Shown piece after piece: positions 10,690-22,975 of a DNA stretch of 64,000 nt (its first letter is position 1; every line of letters begins with the position of its first letter). A program made the position numbers and the translations under genes. The DNA comes from Hymenopus coronatus (taxonomy: Eukaryota > Arthropoda > Insecta > Mantodea > Hymenopodidae). The notes below the pieces were generated by a model. The model was not told the DNA's origin. It did not search any database and saw only the letters and a list, made by a program, of their open reading frames with translations. The stretch covers positions 431,949,921-432,013,920 of the forward strand of contig CM060900.1 of the NCBI GenBank assembly GCA_030762935.1, given 5' to 3'.

Positions 10690-11460
10690 TTGTAACATTC
10701 CCATCACTTTCTCTAACCACTATGCATGTACATAGTAGGCACATAAGGTATTGCATGCCAGTCAAAAATTGGATACGTATATTTCAGCTTAAGGTCCCTA
10801 AAATCATTTTAAGGTCCCTTGAATCCAAAGAAAAGGCCTTTGTACAGGGTATGTGCATATGTAAACAGTGAAACTCAAAAATAAAAGTTGATTAAATACC
10901 AACCTGGACACACTAAGTTCATCTTTAACCAAGGATGCAACACAATTATTTTCAAGAACATTTCCCCACCGTATTTTAAATACATTTTCATGACCAATTA
11001 AATTTGTATCTTGAGTTTTCTGGGAAAAGTCTCTCAAGTCCTTCATTTTCTGGATGACTTTTGTATACTTTGTACTATAAAAGATAGACAAATTAATTAT
11101 TTCTTTCAAACCAGTCATGTGTAGTATAGGAGTTCAGAGGTAGAGTCAGACTAAAAAATTGAATGCCAATATGACAAAAACTTACTACACAACAAATGTA
11201 GATCCTGAGAAAAAACACAATTTGTATCAAACACATTTTTATTGTGGAGCTAAAAATTTCTGAAATATTACCATTTATATATTTAAATTTTCAAATACTT
11301 CTACTTTTCTCAAAGAATGTCTCTTAAAAAGATTTGACTATTGATTTAGCTTAGTGTATCTATTACTCCTTTTGAATCTATTGTAATATTTCCATTTCTT
11401 CTAATGTTTATCTTGATTAACATGAAGTAGATGAACGAATGAAACTTTATTTATTGTACT
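10690..11460 (+). repeat. Rep1 copy, plus orientation, degraded
   Basis: The order matches Rep1: CATCACTTTCTCTAACC and TACATAGTAGGCACATAAGG at the start, then TTGAGTTTTCTGGGAAAAG, CTGGATGACTTTTG and ATTAACATGAAGTAGATGAACGA. A segment near 10860-10945 does not fit and may be an insertion. Confidence 0.55.
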
Positions 11461-11729
11461 TGCTTAATTATATATATATATGTATATATAAATTATATTT
11501 AAAATTTCACTCGGCATATACTACATCCTAGAATCCCATACACAGAATGCCATAGGTATATTGTATATGGAGACCATTCCCCACTACTCTTATCATCATT
11601 TTGTGGATGATGTAAATGTGTTCCTTTTATTTAACTTAGTTTTAATTCTGTTTCCAATTTCAACATAACCTCACTTTTACCCACTTTATCTTCTCACTGC
11701 TCTGTCTTCTCTCTTACATTCACTAACTA

Positions 11730-11825
11730 TTTCCTCAGACATGAAGTAGATAGATAGATAAACTTTTTAAGAATAATTTGTTGCAAAATAGGTAGAAAAA
11801 GTCATGTGATTGTAAGAACACTCTT
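11730..11825 (+). repeat. Rep1 3' end fragment
   Basis: Contains ATGAAGTAGATAG, AAGAATAATTTGTTGCA and GTAGAAAAAGTCATGTGA, the typical Rep1 end. Confidence 0.55.
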
Positions 11826-12169
11826 TTAAAAATTCTTTACGAACTACTCCTGTAAATGTCTATTGTGCTATCTACTTCTAGTGAGTTTTGAAAAACATTT
11901 CCTTAAATAGTTTCATTATATTTTATAAAGTACAAAGGCAATATTGATATTTAGGACTCAGATAGCTATGCATTAAAACACAAAATATGTATGTAATATG
12001 CAATTTAAAACAGCGACATGTGCATTAACAACTAGAAAATATGTGCTGTGGTGAAATAATAATGTTTAAAAATTGACATTGTGAGTTTAAATATTCGTTA
12101 TATTGGAAAATACACGTTAACATTATAATACACCAAAATAATAAATTAATGTAAAACTCTGAATTTTTG
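11826..12169. other. AT-rich intron, nothing recognised
   Basis: Very AT-rich sequence between a Rep1 end and the hAT relic, with no long frame, repeat or structural signal that I can support. Confidence 0.4.
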
Positions 12170-13160
12170 AACTCGAATATCTGTGTCTGAAGTGAACTTA
12201 ATTCTTCCCATTGCATTGTATAACAGTAACCATTTTAAGGTTAGAAAACAGAAATGATTCTCTGTTGCTTCTGAGAATTGATTTGTACCGAGAAAAACAG
12301 TGTTCAGCAACAACAGACATAGCAGCATATTTAAACTTTACAATTTCTTCCAGCGACAATGTTTTTTTAAAGTCCAACAATTTGTTCTCCATTTTATCAG
12401 AAATTATATTTGTGATATGTTGTAATGTATGGTATCCTAAATTGTTTTGTAGTAGATATTCAAATGTTTCAACTATTTTTTTTTCCAAGTTGACCTGGAG
12501 CAGATTTTAGCATTAGTGAGAGACTTTCTATTAAAGTTAAGTTTGTGACAAGTGGTACGTCATTTCGTTTGAGCGCTGTAATGGCTGTAGAAATGCAGTT
12601 GTAATGTGACTTTAGTAAATTAATTCCTCCTTTATCCCATCCCTACATATAACACCCTTCACTTCAACAATGCTTTCTGCTTCGTTTTCATTTTGTTCTC
12701 AATAATGCCAAAATTGCTACAATAATATATGGCAGCCTGTAACCAGGTTCCCCAACTCATAATGATCGCTTCAGAAGGAAATGGAGTTCCTGGAGCCAAC
12801 TGTATAAACAAACTGATTCTACTTGGAAATTTAAGGAAAACCTTTTTTATGCCTGATATTAAACTATTAACAGTAGAAAAATTTAAGTGCACAGTTTCAC
12901 TCAGGTGATGCATTGCATGCACCAAACATGTTACATGAATCAGTCTACTATAAAAATAGTTTTAACCCCCCTTCTGCCTTAACCATATATGGGGCTGTGT
13001 CAGATAAAAACAAAACTACATTTTCATGATTAATTCCCTCTGGCCATAATAGTGACATTGCATTATTGATTATTTTTGCAGTTGTTGAATGATTTGTCCT
13101 TGCTATTTCTTCCATTGGTAGAAGATAAGCCTTTGACAGTCCATTTTCACTGAGCATACT
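12170..13160 (-). pseudogene. hAT-family transposase relic
   Basis: Minus-strand fragments run in order as a hAT transposase. First, 13157-12948 includes VLFLSDTAPYMVKAEGGLK, the region around a catalytic Asp and the MVKA.K words. Next, 12925-12659 has MVHAMHHLSETVHLNFSTVN and ends in the MSWGTWLQAAIYY motif (RWGTW-like). Last, 12488-12198 has EHCFSRYKSILRSNRESF, the C-terminal dimerisation signature (ERxFSxYK). Frames change between the pieces and there are stops, so the gene is dead. The usual N-terminal BED zinc finger was not found. Confidence 0.8.
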
Positions 13161-13628
13161 GACAATTACATTACATATAGGTTTGCATATTTGTGTGGTG
13201 TGGGATTGTAGCTATTGTATCTTTATGTAGTTTTGTGTTTGTTGATTTCCTATGTACTCCAAATATTAGATTATCTTGATGTCAAGAAATGGCAAGATAA
13301 CCTTCCTGTTTTTTATGGTGAATTAGGAATTGAAAATAGAAACAATTTGTGTTCCCAAAACCAGTTACAATTAGTAATTGTGAAGTGGTGTTTAGTGCTA
13401 CAAATTGGCTCTCAATTCTTACCATAAAATATTAATCACTTACTTTATAACCATCTTTACAAATTTCCAGTTTTCAACTATTTTGTAAGTTACTAGAGCC
13501 CCAGAATTTTATAACATAGCTGGAAATTGGCTGTACTTTTGTAGTCTAAGGGACTTAAGTGATGAGGTGAGGCAGATGTAATTGTAACAAACTGAGAAAA
13601 ATGTTTCTTACTCATCCAATGTACTTAC
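13161..13628. other. Intron between hAT relic and FLVCR-like exon A
   Basis: AT-rich intron sequence with no recognisable element or coding signal. It ends at the donor of exon A on the minus strand. Confidence 0.4.
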
Positions 13629-13824
13629 TTTCTTTTGCAGAACCCAAGAGGCTGGAAACACAAGAGGTATGTAGCATGCCATGCATACCATTGATGTCCA
13701 ATTTACTGAAATGCTGCTGACATTGTAATATCTCATTATAATGTTGACAATGATGGAGTATTGAATCCAGTGTGCAGCATTAACCATTGAGGTAAAGACA
13801 AATATGGCAAGCATCACCCACCGC
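13629..13824 (-). CDS. FLVCR: FLVCR-like transporter, exon A (helices 1-2)
   Basis: This minus-strand exon follows an acceptor ACAACAG and ends at donor GTAAGTAC. After a split first codon it encodes RWVMLAIFVFTSMVNAAHWI and QYSIIVNIIMRYYNVSSISV, then a second helix ending PASWVLQKK. The family equivalent is RRWVVLLLF...NAFQWIQYxIISN. The Trp and Gln of WIQY are retained; the Trp matches a residue reported in substrate binding. A short N-terminal cytosolic exon must lie further upstream, at higher coordinates, and I did not find it. The exon has no stop and joins exon B in phase 0. Confidence 0.88.
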
Positions 13825-13920
13825 CTGTTGTAAATTCTGCATTACAGACTTGGGTGTCCATCTCCTGGTATGACTGCACCTATCAGTTGTAAAAACCAAG
13901 AAAATTAATAAATATTTATT

Positions 13921-14010
13921 CAGCCTGCCTCTGTATTGTGGAGGTAGCAAGTCTGCCTCACATTCAAGAGGCTAAGAATCTCGACTAGGGTGAGTTACCT
14001 GGATTAAGTA
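13921..14010 (+). repeat. SINE-B remnant (tRNA-Val-like head)
   Basis: Degraded head with GGTAGCAAGTCTGCCTCACA and GAATCTCGACTAGGGT, then GAGTTACCTGGAT. It is similar to the fuller copies at 38011, 40384 and 48255 (reverse). Confidence 0.55.
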
Positions 14011-14029
14011 CTTTTATACAGGTTACCCC

Positions 14030-16325
14030 TATCTTGAAAAGGTGAAATGTATATTATACAATATTACAGAATAGTAGAACACAGAGACAATTGGTATGCC
14101 ATGTACAGAGAAAACACCAAAGGCAACTGATGCCATGTGTTCCGTGTTCCTTACAAAACGGAGTTGGCTGGTTGTGGTACTAGTAGGCTTAAATACAACA
14201 TGATGTGGAACAATGAACTCTTTGGGCTCATTCAGATGTTTGCATAACTGCATATGTCCTGTTCAGCATAATGTTTCACGAAATATGAATGCATAATCAT
14301 GATGCAGTACTTTATTACATTTGAGTCTTTTTTCGAGGTACTACATTTGGCTTGCTGCCTGGTCATAAGTGTAACCTATTGTGACAACTAGTCTAATAGG
14401 ATGCCTAACCAATAAATCTTCCATCCTTCGTCCTAGTAGTATTCTCAATCATTTGTTGAGTACAAAAGTTATCTTCCTTTGTGTGAGGAATGTGACTGAT
14501 TTCCTCAATTTCCCAATGTTTGCAAAATTTCCTTATCTGGTTATCAAGTAAGTCATATCTACTTAAGCAACTTATGACCTTCTGGAGATCAGCAACAGAA
14601 TTCAATGGCATTTGGCCTGACAAAGTGAACCAAAGCAAGTGTCAATTAGTGTAGGATGACTAGCGCACTTTCTGGGCTGACCAAGAATTACAACAAAACA
14701 AATATCAGCATCAAGTAACAATTCATTGCTACCCAGTTTATAGAAATCAGGATCTTATACTTTAATGCTACTTGGCAAGTTCCAATCAGCACAATAAACA
14801 GGGCTAGCAGGCAATGTGCTTGTAATGTTATCCAGGACTGCACAGTTAATCTTAAATTCAGAGTTGTCGCATCTCAACTTGATATTAACAGCACGTGTAT
14901 ATATTACTTTATCAGCTGGTATGATATTTATTCCATTTATTGAAAGTCTTATCAGCAATGGGGAGTCCAAGCTTCTTAACTAATGCAGGAGAAATAAAGG
15001 ACATTTGGCATCCCGAATACACCATACCATAACACTTTATTATGTGGCCTTAACTGTTGGCTACTTGCACAATAATTGTGGGCAACAATGCATTTAAACT
15101 ACAAAAATTACTGCCTTTTATGCTGGTGTAGTTAGAAACATTCTGATCAGTGGAAGCAAACTGGCTAGTAGTGTCTTTATTTGCGTGCAAAAACTGGTGA
15201 TGCTCATCCTTACATATTTCACACCTTGATTTATAATTTAAAAGTCTATGGTAACTGCCTAAGCAAGAAAAACACAATGTTGCACTTCTATGATAATTCT
15301 TATTATGACTCATTCATTTGAAATATCTAATGTGACAATGAACATGATAATTCATGACAGTAAGTGTAGGATGCAGAGGCAACATTTGCAGCAAATGACC
15401 TGCCAGATACAGGCTTGAATTTCTCATCTTTCAGTTGGTTACTGTCATTTCTAAAATCAATACTTCAAGAGCTTTTGTTTTAGCTTTTATAAATGCAAAT
15501 AAATCTGTAAGACAATCAAATTTGTCAGATGCAGTTTCTATCTCCCGCTGCTGCCGTTCTTGATTCCTCAATTTACTCGAAACAGCCTCTACCAAAATTA
15601 TGTCATACAATGGAACATCAGGTTTAAGAGATTCTAATGCTTGTTTGTTGCTGTTTCATTTACTAACAATCTATATTCATTGCTATTTCCATTCTTTACA
15701 AGGGGCAAACTTACCAATGTCTTTACATGGCTAGCAGCAATAACCTTATTGTTATATTTTTCATGTGATAAATCCCATGCAGTATCACAGTTATCTTCAG
15801 TTATGGTTTAGCTGTCCTCCTTTGAGTGAGGAAATTAAATAGTGAAATTTCTGAATTCTTGTAAGTGAACTATTATGCAAAACTAAACTAGTGAATGTGT
15901 CAAAATAGTCAGTCCACAACCTTACATCGCCATCAAATAAAGATATGTTTATACTGGGAAGCTTGATAAACAAATGGCTACTACCAGAATTAACAGATGT
16001 TGGAGCTGAAGAGATTTTGAAATTCCTATTCACTATTTCACTTAATTGTGCTTCTACATTGTAGAATTTATCCATAAACTCCTATCTATTCTTATAATGA
16101 TCATCAGGGTTATCTGAATTAATTTCAAGCTGATCCTGAACAGCTTCATAGTCATCTAACAATTTAGGTAATGATTTGTATCTTCCCATATTTCTTCCAC
16201 ATTATTTTTCTCAATATCAAATTTAGATAAAAATTCTTGTGCGTAAATCAATTTCTTCTTTGTCATTCCCTTTCATCTTAAAGCCTTTGTTTCATCAAAT
16301 GGATCAGCCATTTTAAAAGACAATA
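14030..16325 (-). pseudogene. BEL/Pao LTR-retroelement relic (gag to start of reverse transcriptase)
   Basis: From 16325 down to 14030 the minus strand shows, in family order, these parts. A short MADPFDE gag start comes first. Next is a gag segment with the LPxxxLxxFxGD..W..F pattern (15797-16075) and a Pao-type double zinc-knuckle segment (15050-15313). A pepsin-like protease region follows (14755-14970), then the linker seen before the reverse transcriptase (14405-14638). The first reverse-transcriptase block is at 14029-14253. Each piece lies in a different frame or is separated by stops, and the rest of pol, the integrase and both LTRs were not found. It is an old fossil upstream of the FLVCR-like exon A. 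I describe the pieces only. Confidence 0.78.
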
Positions 16326-16839
16326 AAGGAAAGGATGAACAGAAAGGAAGTAACTGGCAAAATTAAACAGTTACTTGATGGCAGCAATCAAACCTTAGCA
16401 GGGAGGGGGGCAATTTCCAGGGTGTTCTCTCAATGCACATTCACCACATGGAAATGCAGGAGCATAGAAGTAGATCCATGGTCTTCTCAATGTAGGTTCC
16501 ATACATCAGTCGTTAAAAATTAAACAGCTTGCATTTTCAGCAGACAAACAATTCACAATAATCTGCGTCAAAGCCCATGGTGTGGCGGGAAAAAGTGGAC
16601 AGTTTATTTCTAAATATTTGTCAGGCACATTGTTTCTGGCTTTTTATTTTTATTAACACATTACATGTATTATGTAGTGGTATTTTTCTAACTCCAACAG
16701 ATAGCCTTGGGGCTGTGGCTAGGCACACCATACATGAGTTCTGTTCGACGGTCATTCTACAGCAATTAACACAATTCAAAAACAAGCCAGCAATGGCGGC
16801 AAACCTCAGTTTCCAGCATCTTCTCAAGAAGAGCCGGTT

Positions 16840-16960
16840 CCCATGGCCACGCTCGCTAAGGCGTTTTGCTTTGGTGCTTTGTGGGCAGGGGATCGTGGGT
16901 TTGAGTCCTGTCTTGGGCATGGGTGTTATATGTTTGTGCAATGTGTATATGTTTGTGTAA
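16840..16960 (+). repeat. tRNA-derived SINE-like head (SINE-F)
   Basis: CACGCTCGCTAAGGCGTTTT resembles the 5' half of a tRNA-Leu/Ser type, and GGGTTTGAGTCC is a B-box match at suitable spacing. No closed cloverleaf. A GT-rich stretch follows. The body is not matched elsewhere in the window. Confidence 0.45.
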
Positions 16961-17519
16961 AGGAACAGTCAAACCAGTAATCAAACAGTAATCATACAGT
17001 AAATTTAGTGGGGGAAACATAAATGGGGATATAGCACCAGAGTCCTGATAAGACTCCGGTACTGTTAAGAAGATGGAAGAGGGGAGGGAGGCAATGACAT
17101 CAGCCAAAGCAACCAACATGACTTTAACAGCACTCACCAAGCAATAAAATACCATATTAGGACTGATACTACTTAATATCTTTTGCTTAGGTAGAAACAA
17201 AATAGCCATAAATAATATCTGTGCCTATTTCTGAATTTTTAATCATTTACCACATTTAACTGCATGGTCCTATCAGAGGCATTTCCCTTTGGAGCACATT
17301 GCCTGTCCACATTGGTATTAATTCGTGTATTGATGTCATTGGGTTTTTATTTATACTTAATTTTTATCATCAGATCACACACATTAACATCAACATTTAT
17401 ACTTCCAGACTTTAGGGAGGATAGAGAATAATTTGGGCTAGAGAACAATCCCTACACCGCCCCCCCCCAGCCGGGAATGAAACCGGGACCCCTCACACAG
17501 CAGGCAGGTACTCTAAATA
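16961..17519. other. Unassigned, with a possible reverse SINE head near 17450-17510
   Basis: Mostly anonymous AT-rich sequence. GGGAATGAAACCGGGACCCC near 17472 looks like the reverse of a B-box region in a tRNA-headed SINE, but the rest of the head is not clear. Confidence 0.35.
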
Positions 17520-17544
17520 TTTAGCAATATTGGTAATATGAGTA

Positions 17545-17745
17545 AGACACTTCGTTTTTCTTGTGTTTTACTCCCGGCCATGCAAAGAGAACTAAATTTA
17601 AATGTCGCTGAGCTACTGCTTTTAAGATATTTGATTATCACTTTATCCTAGTGTATTCCTCGATTTCCCTCCTGGTTATAAGGAACTAAGTAATAATATT
17701 TAACCTGATTAGCGTGAAGTAGTAAGCTGTTGTAAGAATGTCTCC
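17545..17745 (+). repeat. Rep1 3' half fragment
   Basis: Contains GGCCATGCAAAGAGAAC, the TTATCCTAGTGTATTCC block and TTATAAGGAACTAAGTAATAA, in Rep1 order. Confidence 0.6.
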
Positions 17746-17865
17746 TAGCAAAAGTCTTCCGCAAGTGCAATATAAAAGTTGAAATTTTCACCTTGCTTAA
17801 TTTAACAGTGTTTACATTTTGTCTAGTAACCAATGTTTTTTACAGTTTTTAATTTTCTTGCTTGT

Positions 17866-18165
17866 TGAGCAATTTTTCCTGCAGAGTGTATGAAATACCG
17901 TTCGACTCTTTGTATGTTCTAGAGTATTGAGTGCATCACTCGTCTCTTTTTTTTTTCTTCTTTTCTTCTTCTTTTTTTTTTCTTTTTTTTTACTGGTGTT
18001 ACCAGAATAGAAAAGCTTATTAATGTTCTTCCTTGTTGAAGAATTTTTCCTGCAGAGTGTCTGAAATACCGTTTGACTCTTTGTATGTTCTAGAGAACTG
18101 AGTGCATCTCTCGTTTCTTTTTTTTTTTTTTTACTGGTGTTGCCAGAATAGAAAACTTACTAATA
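17866..18165 (+). repeat. Two-copy tandem repeat, period about 171 bp, with polypyrimidine spacers
   Basis: AATTTTTCCTGCAGAGTGT begins near 17871 and again near 18042. Each copy then has GAAATACCGTT, GACTCTTTGTATGTTCTAGA, a long T/C tract and TACTGGTGTT.CCAGAATAGAAAA. A purine:pyrimidine tract of this kind can form triplex DNA. Confidence 0.75.
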
Positions 18166-18484
18166 GTAGTTCATGCCAAATTTTTCAAGACAAAATGAAC
18201 TGGTAAGTCATAACAAATGGCTATTGTTATAGCACTTTTACAGTCAAAAATGCCAATAGTGCATTTGACTTCAAAATTTTCAGAATAAGCAACAGGCCAA
18301 AGTCAGAATGATGCACTTACAGGTAACATGATATAAGCTAATATGTCACCTCATAGTTAACGAATTGCGAGATTGCTTTGTCGGCAGTGTCTATTCTGAT
18401 GGTGAAAGAGGAAAAAAATGAATGGAAAAATAAAATTTCCTAAAAAGCCGACCAGTAGATAATAAAATACAAAATCTGATGATC

Positions 18485-19370
18485 ACCTGACTTTTTCTAC
18501 CTGTTCTACAAACAAACTGTTCTTACAAACGATTATTCTTTCATCTGCATCATGCTAATCGAGACCAACATTAGTAAAATTGGTCTTATTGATTGTTGTA
18601 TTGTAAGTAGAAAATAAAGAAGGGAATTAACTAGACTAAAGCAATAGTCAAATCTTTTAAAAGCTGTCGCTATGTGAAAGAATTGAAATTCGGTTCCCTT
18701 TGTATGGCCCAGAGTAAAACAGAGGAGAAATAAAACGAACGATGACTTCCCGTTTAAGAAAATTTTAAATAGTTTAAAACTGAAATGAATAACAAAGAAG
18801 ATCTCAGAAACCATTTACTCAACAAAAAAAAAAAAAAAAAAGGTATCTGAAGAATTGTGTAACGAGATCTACACTGTTTGTGTAGTATGCTTTGTGTATC
18901 TCTTACAGTTTAACAGTTGTACAAAAGTCACCCAGAGTGAAGAGGTCTTCAGATGCTGTTCCCAGAAAATTCAAGATATACGTTTCGTTTGTCATAAAAA
19001 TATCTTAAACATGTGGTGTTTCAATCAAAATCATTAGAGCCAGATTTGAAAAAAACAAAAATTCAAAAATGGTCAATGTAAAGGATAGTTGGCTTGGGGG
19101 GGGGAGATATTCATGTCGCATCCTTGGGAGGTAGTAAACTTAAATACCAAGTTTGATATCTAACCGACTTTTCGTTTTTGAGTTATGTTGTCCACAGACA
19201 CACGCACACATGGGCCTTTTTCTAATAATGTTCTTTTTTATTCAGGGGTGTCTAAAACATGCATTGTCGGTAAAATCTCGGTATTGAATTTTTGGGTGGA
19301 ATACAATACCTCTCCCCTTACTATGTACATTGTACAAAGTGCTAGAGAAGGTAAAAATGCAAAATAAACT
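18485..19370 (-). repeat. Rep1 copy, near full length, minus orientation
   Basis: Reads in reverse Rep1 order from CTTTTTCTACCTGTTCTACA through CATGCTAATCGAGACCAACA, CTTTGTATGGCCCAGAGTAA, the CAGAGTGAAGAGGTCTTCAG block and ATCAAAATCATTAGAGCCA. It finishes with CACGCACACATGGGCC and GTGCTAGAGAAGGTAAAAAT. Confidence 0.7.
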
Positions 19371-19939
19371 TAAGCCAATTGAGGCGAAAGGAATTTATAT
19401 CATAACCGGCATTTTCTGCGATGTCTCAGAAAAAAGAGGACAGTTCATAAACTCCCAAGCTCTGGTAATAACTATTATCATTTTCAACAAGGTATGCCCA
19501 TACAGAATGTGGATTTTCCAAGTTTCACATATGCCATACCTTAGGGCAAACCATGAAAGCTATCAAACGTACAAAAATCATTTCAATAAGAAGAGCAAGT
19601 CTATTTTGCCACTAATTGTTTCTACATAAGGAATTTAATTGCAGAGGCAAGATATTGTGTTGAAAATTATTTTAATATTTAGCATAATAACTTTAATTAG
19701 TGGTGTTGGATTTTAATATGCTACATAAATTTGCATTAATTTTGTTTTAATTTTGGGCATGTTTATAAGTAATTACATGACAAATGAAAGTTGACAGGTA
19801 ATTAAACTAATATTAATATTAAAACACCTTGTTTCAAAGTTCAAAACCTTTTCTTTTAAATCAATATCATGAATAGAATGAAACCAGACGTCACCAAATT
19901 GTAACAATCTGTGATATTTTTGTTTTTCATAGTTGTTCT

Positions 19940-20161
19940 TCAGTGTGTCACAACTAAGTTATATATGGAGAAAAATCTCTCGAAGTCAGCAGTTGATATC
20001 GTCAACCAAAAATATTGAAGGAAATTTTCACAGAAAACACAGTAAGATTCACCTTTTGCTTTCAATTTCAAAAGTGGTGTTATTAAATCTAATTTCTTAC
20101 AGTTACTACCACGGTTAAGCTGTTCAAGAATGGTACAAAGTAAGTTGTTACAAGCATGCAA
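19940..20161 (-). pseudogene. hAT-like dimerisation domain remnant
   Basis: A 73-residue minus-strand frame ends with STADFERFFSIYNLVVTH, close to the S-A-x-x-ERxFSxxN signature of hAT-type C-terminal dimerisation domains. No other part of a transposase is recognisable nearby, so it is a fragment. Confidence 0.5.
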
Positions 20162-20295
20162 GTCAGAATTAATAGAACAAATTTTAAATGCATTTGGTTG
20201 GTTAAATGCTACCTTTTCATTATTTCATTCACCGATACTTCATTTATTAACTAGCTTTGAAGACTCGAACAAATAATCTAAGGGTTATTTTATTA

Positions 20296-20310
20296 GTATT
20301 GTTATTATTA

Positions 20311-20354
<44 letters not shown>

Positions 20355-20405
20355 TATTATTATTATTATTAGTATAATTTTTATTATTAGTACTACTATT
20401 ACTAT
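20296..20405 (+). repeat. (TTA)n microsatellite
   Basis: About 30 TTA/ATT units with small interruptions. The poly-Tyr frame across it is an artefact. Confidence 0.95.
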
Positions 20406-20884
20406 ATCATCAGCTTTCTTTCCTTCCCCCCCCCCCCTTTTTGTGTCATAATGGAATCAATTTAGACAAAGTCATATATATCCCAAGAAACTTCTAAATT
20501 GTATTTTATTGTATTTCTAGCTTTGGGATCCTTGCGTTCTACCAGTTCACTTGCTGTGCTTCCAAAGTGACCACTCTCTAATATTTCACATTTGGCAATC
20601 AGCGAGTTAATGTGGGACAAATCAAGGTGAGGAGCTACAGGTTCTTAATACGAAATATTGTTTCGCAGCTTCTGACTGCATGATACGAAGATCCAAATGT
20701 TAATTTAAAGTTTCGTTTTTGTATGATGAAATAAATGCACATTTTGCTATGTAACACGAAAAATAGTATACATTTCTCATGTATCGCTGGAAATTTCTCA
20801 AAAAGCCCTAAATAATTAGTGTGTACATCATTACACCACTTCAAAAGTATGCTAAATGCATATGAAGGATTTTGTTCTTTACTT

Positions 20885-21114
20885 TCTTTACTTCGTGCAT
20901 AGTACATAGGTAGACATGATATTGCGTTCCACACAAAAATTTGATACCGAGATTTCACTTGAAATACACATTTTAGGATCCCTGAATAAGAAAAAGTTTG
21001 GAATAATTTCCGTGCTTGTATGTGTGTTTGTGAACGTGATAAATCAACAACGAAAAGTCGGTTACATACCGAACTTGATACTTAAGCTCAACATCTTCCA
21101 AAAAATGCGGCACG

Positions 21115-21145
<31 letters not shown>

Positions 21146-21760
21146 CAGAAAAATACCCCACCTAAAAGTACCCTTTATATGGATAAAATGTTGATTTTTT
21201 TTTTTTTTTTTGTAAATGGCGCTAACGATTATAATTAAAATGCCGAATATTAATGATACGTATTTGTATGAAAAACAAAATATTCCTTGAATTTTCTGGA
21301 AATAGCCTCTGAAGATCTCTACATTCTGGATGACTTTTTGCATAACCGTAAACCGTAAGACATAGACAAAAATATGCAGATCTCGTTAAAACACTCAATT
21401 TATGCCGTAGAGTTAATCGTTTCCGAGATATTTCTTGTCATTGGTTTCAATTTTAAACAGCTTAAAAGTTTCTCAAACGGGGACTCCTTTTTCGTTCGTC
21501 TCTCTTTTGTTTTATTTTTGGCCATGCAAAGAGAACCGAACTTAATTATTCACTTAGAGACCAGCTTTTAAAAGATTTTACTATCGCTTTAGCCTAATGT
21601 GTTCCCTTATTTCCCTTGTGCTTAGAAGGAAGCAAGTAATAAGAACATCTCTACTAATATTTATCTCGATCAGCATGAAGTAGATAGAAGAATGATCTTT
21701 TGTGCCAATACTTTGTTTGCAGAACAGGTAGAGAAAGTCATGTGAGTAGAACATCTAAGA
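20885..21760 (+). repeat. Rep1 copy, near full length, plus orientation
   Basis: Carries TTGATACCGAGATTTCACTT, the GTATGTGTGTTTGTGAACGT segment and TACCGAACTTGATACTTAAG, then ATTATAATTAAAATGCCG, GGCCATGCAAAGAGAACCGA and TATCTCGATCAGCATGAAGT. It ends with AACAGGTAGAGAAAGTCATG. Poly-T runs lie at 21120-21145 and 21195-21211. Confidence 0.7.
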
Positions 21761-21777
21761 TTTTAAATTAGTGACAC

Positions 21778-22085
21778 GACGGCGCCGTAGTAGAGTGGTT
21801 AGACCGCTCGCCTCCCACGTGACCGCATGTGCGATTTGTGGTGAAAGAAGCAGCGTCTGGGCAGATTTTCTCCCGATCCTCGGTTTCGCCCACCATTCAT
21901 TCCAGTAATTGCTCCAGCATCTTTCCTACCATCCATTTCGCCCACATTTCGTATTATGTACTTCCTAGCGTTCATACCAGGCATTGAACTGATCCTCCAT
22001 CCCTGGGTACTCTTATCTCATCCACAGTATATCTGCTGCTCAACGGGCATTGGCTTGTAAGTCCTACACATGAGGAAGGTAACCA
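21778..22085 (+). mobile_element. tRNA-headed SINE-like element (SINE-E)
   Basis: GGCGCCGTAGTAGAGTGGTT with GACCGCTCGCCTCCCACGTG resembles the first half of a tRNA with an A box. The B-box region (TGCGATTTGTGG) is poor. A longer non-tRNA body with GGGCATTGGCTTGTAAGTCC follows. Only one copy is in the window, so the family assignment rests on the head alone. Confidence 0.5.
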
Positions 22086-22099
22086 GGTGGAGAAGAAGA

Positions 22100-22789
22100 A
22101 AAAAATAATGAACCATACGTCGAATTTTCAGGCAACAGAAGCAATCTGTACGAGAACTACTATACTACACCTACAATGATTAAATTTTCTTCAGCGATTT
22201 CATTGAATTACTTATTAGGTAATATGTGCAGAAGTCATTTCAGTCAGCAGAACTAGTCTACTAATCGCTTTGAAAGTACTTTTCTTGTAGAGGGAGTAAT
22301 AGGCCCGTGTTGCACTAAGTATACATCATAAGAGTTAATTACTTGTATAGTTTTAAAGCCTGCAAGAAGAGATACAGTTCCGATACCACTGATAAATGAA
22401 TGTTACGTACCCATTTTTAAGATCATCTCCGTGGGAGTGACAGTTGGCTCCGTACCGATGCCGCGAGGCATCTCACACTGAATGTATTTTGCAGACTAAG
22501 CTACCGGACGTTTATATTCCGCAAAGACAAACAAACGCCCCGCCGGTTGGCAACCAAAGCGGAGAATTTTATCAGCAGTAAATATCCGAAGTGACAACGG
22601 TACTAATCTTTCCAAACTCCAAACACAGACGAAACCTTGAACCTCACAGTTAGAGGTTTTGGTGCTAAAGGCTTCCAAGGTGCCTCATGGAGAAATCTAT
22701 CAATCTAAGGCTACTTTCTATGCCATTAATTATTATATATCCATACAAAACTTAGTGTAGGCTAAACACTGAAAAATCGGATGTGTTAC
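22100..22789. other. Unassigned segment with a GC-richer core (22430-22690)
   Basis: The core is GC-rich compared with its flanks and contains GATGCCGCGAGGCATCTC, a short perfect hairpin. I found no protein or repeat match within the window. Confidence 0.35.
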
Positions 22790-22975
22790 ATTCACTTAAC
22801 TTTCTCTACCTATTCAGTAACAAACTATTCTTCCAAGAAACTATTCTATCTATTTCATGTTAATCAGATAGCAATATCTCAGATCCTTTTGATTACACAT
22901 TTCCTCGTAGATACAAGAGAGTAAGCCGATGCACTAGGCTAAAGCGATAGTCAGATATTTTAAGAACCGAGAGGG

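Noticed and set aside
10683..10871. Small plus-strand gene beside FLVCR-like exon B
   Set aside because: The frame lies within a Rep1 copy.
14030..16325. Recently integrated retrovirus-like element
   Set aside because: Every domain is in a different frame, LTRs and envelope are not seen, and most of pol is missing; it is an old BEL/Pao fossil.
20257..20451. Poly-Tyr/Ile protein
   Set aside because: Translation of a (TTA)n microsatellite.
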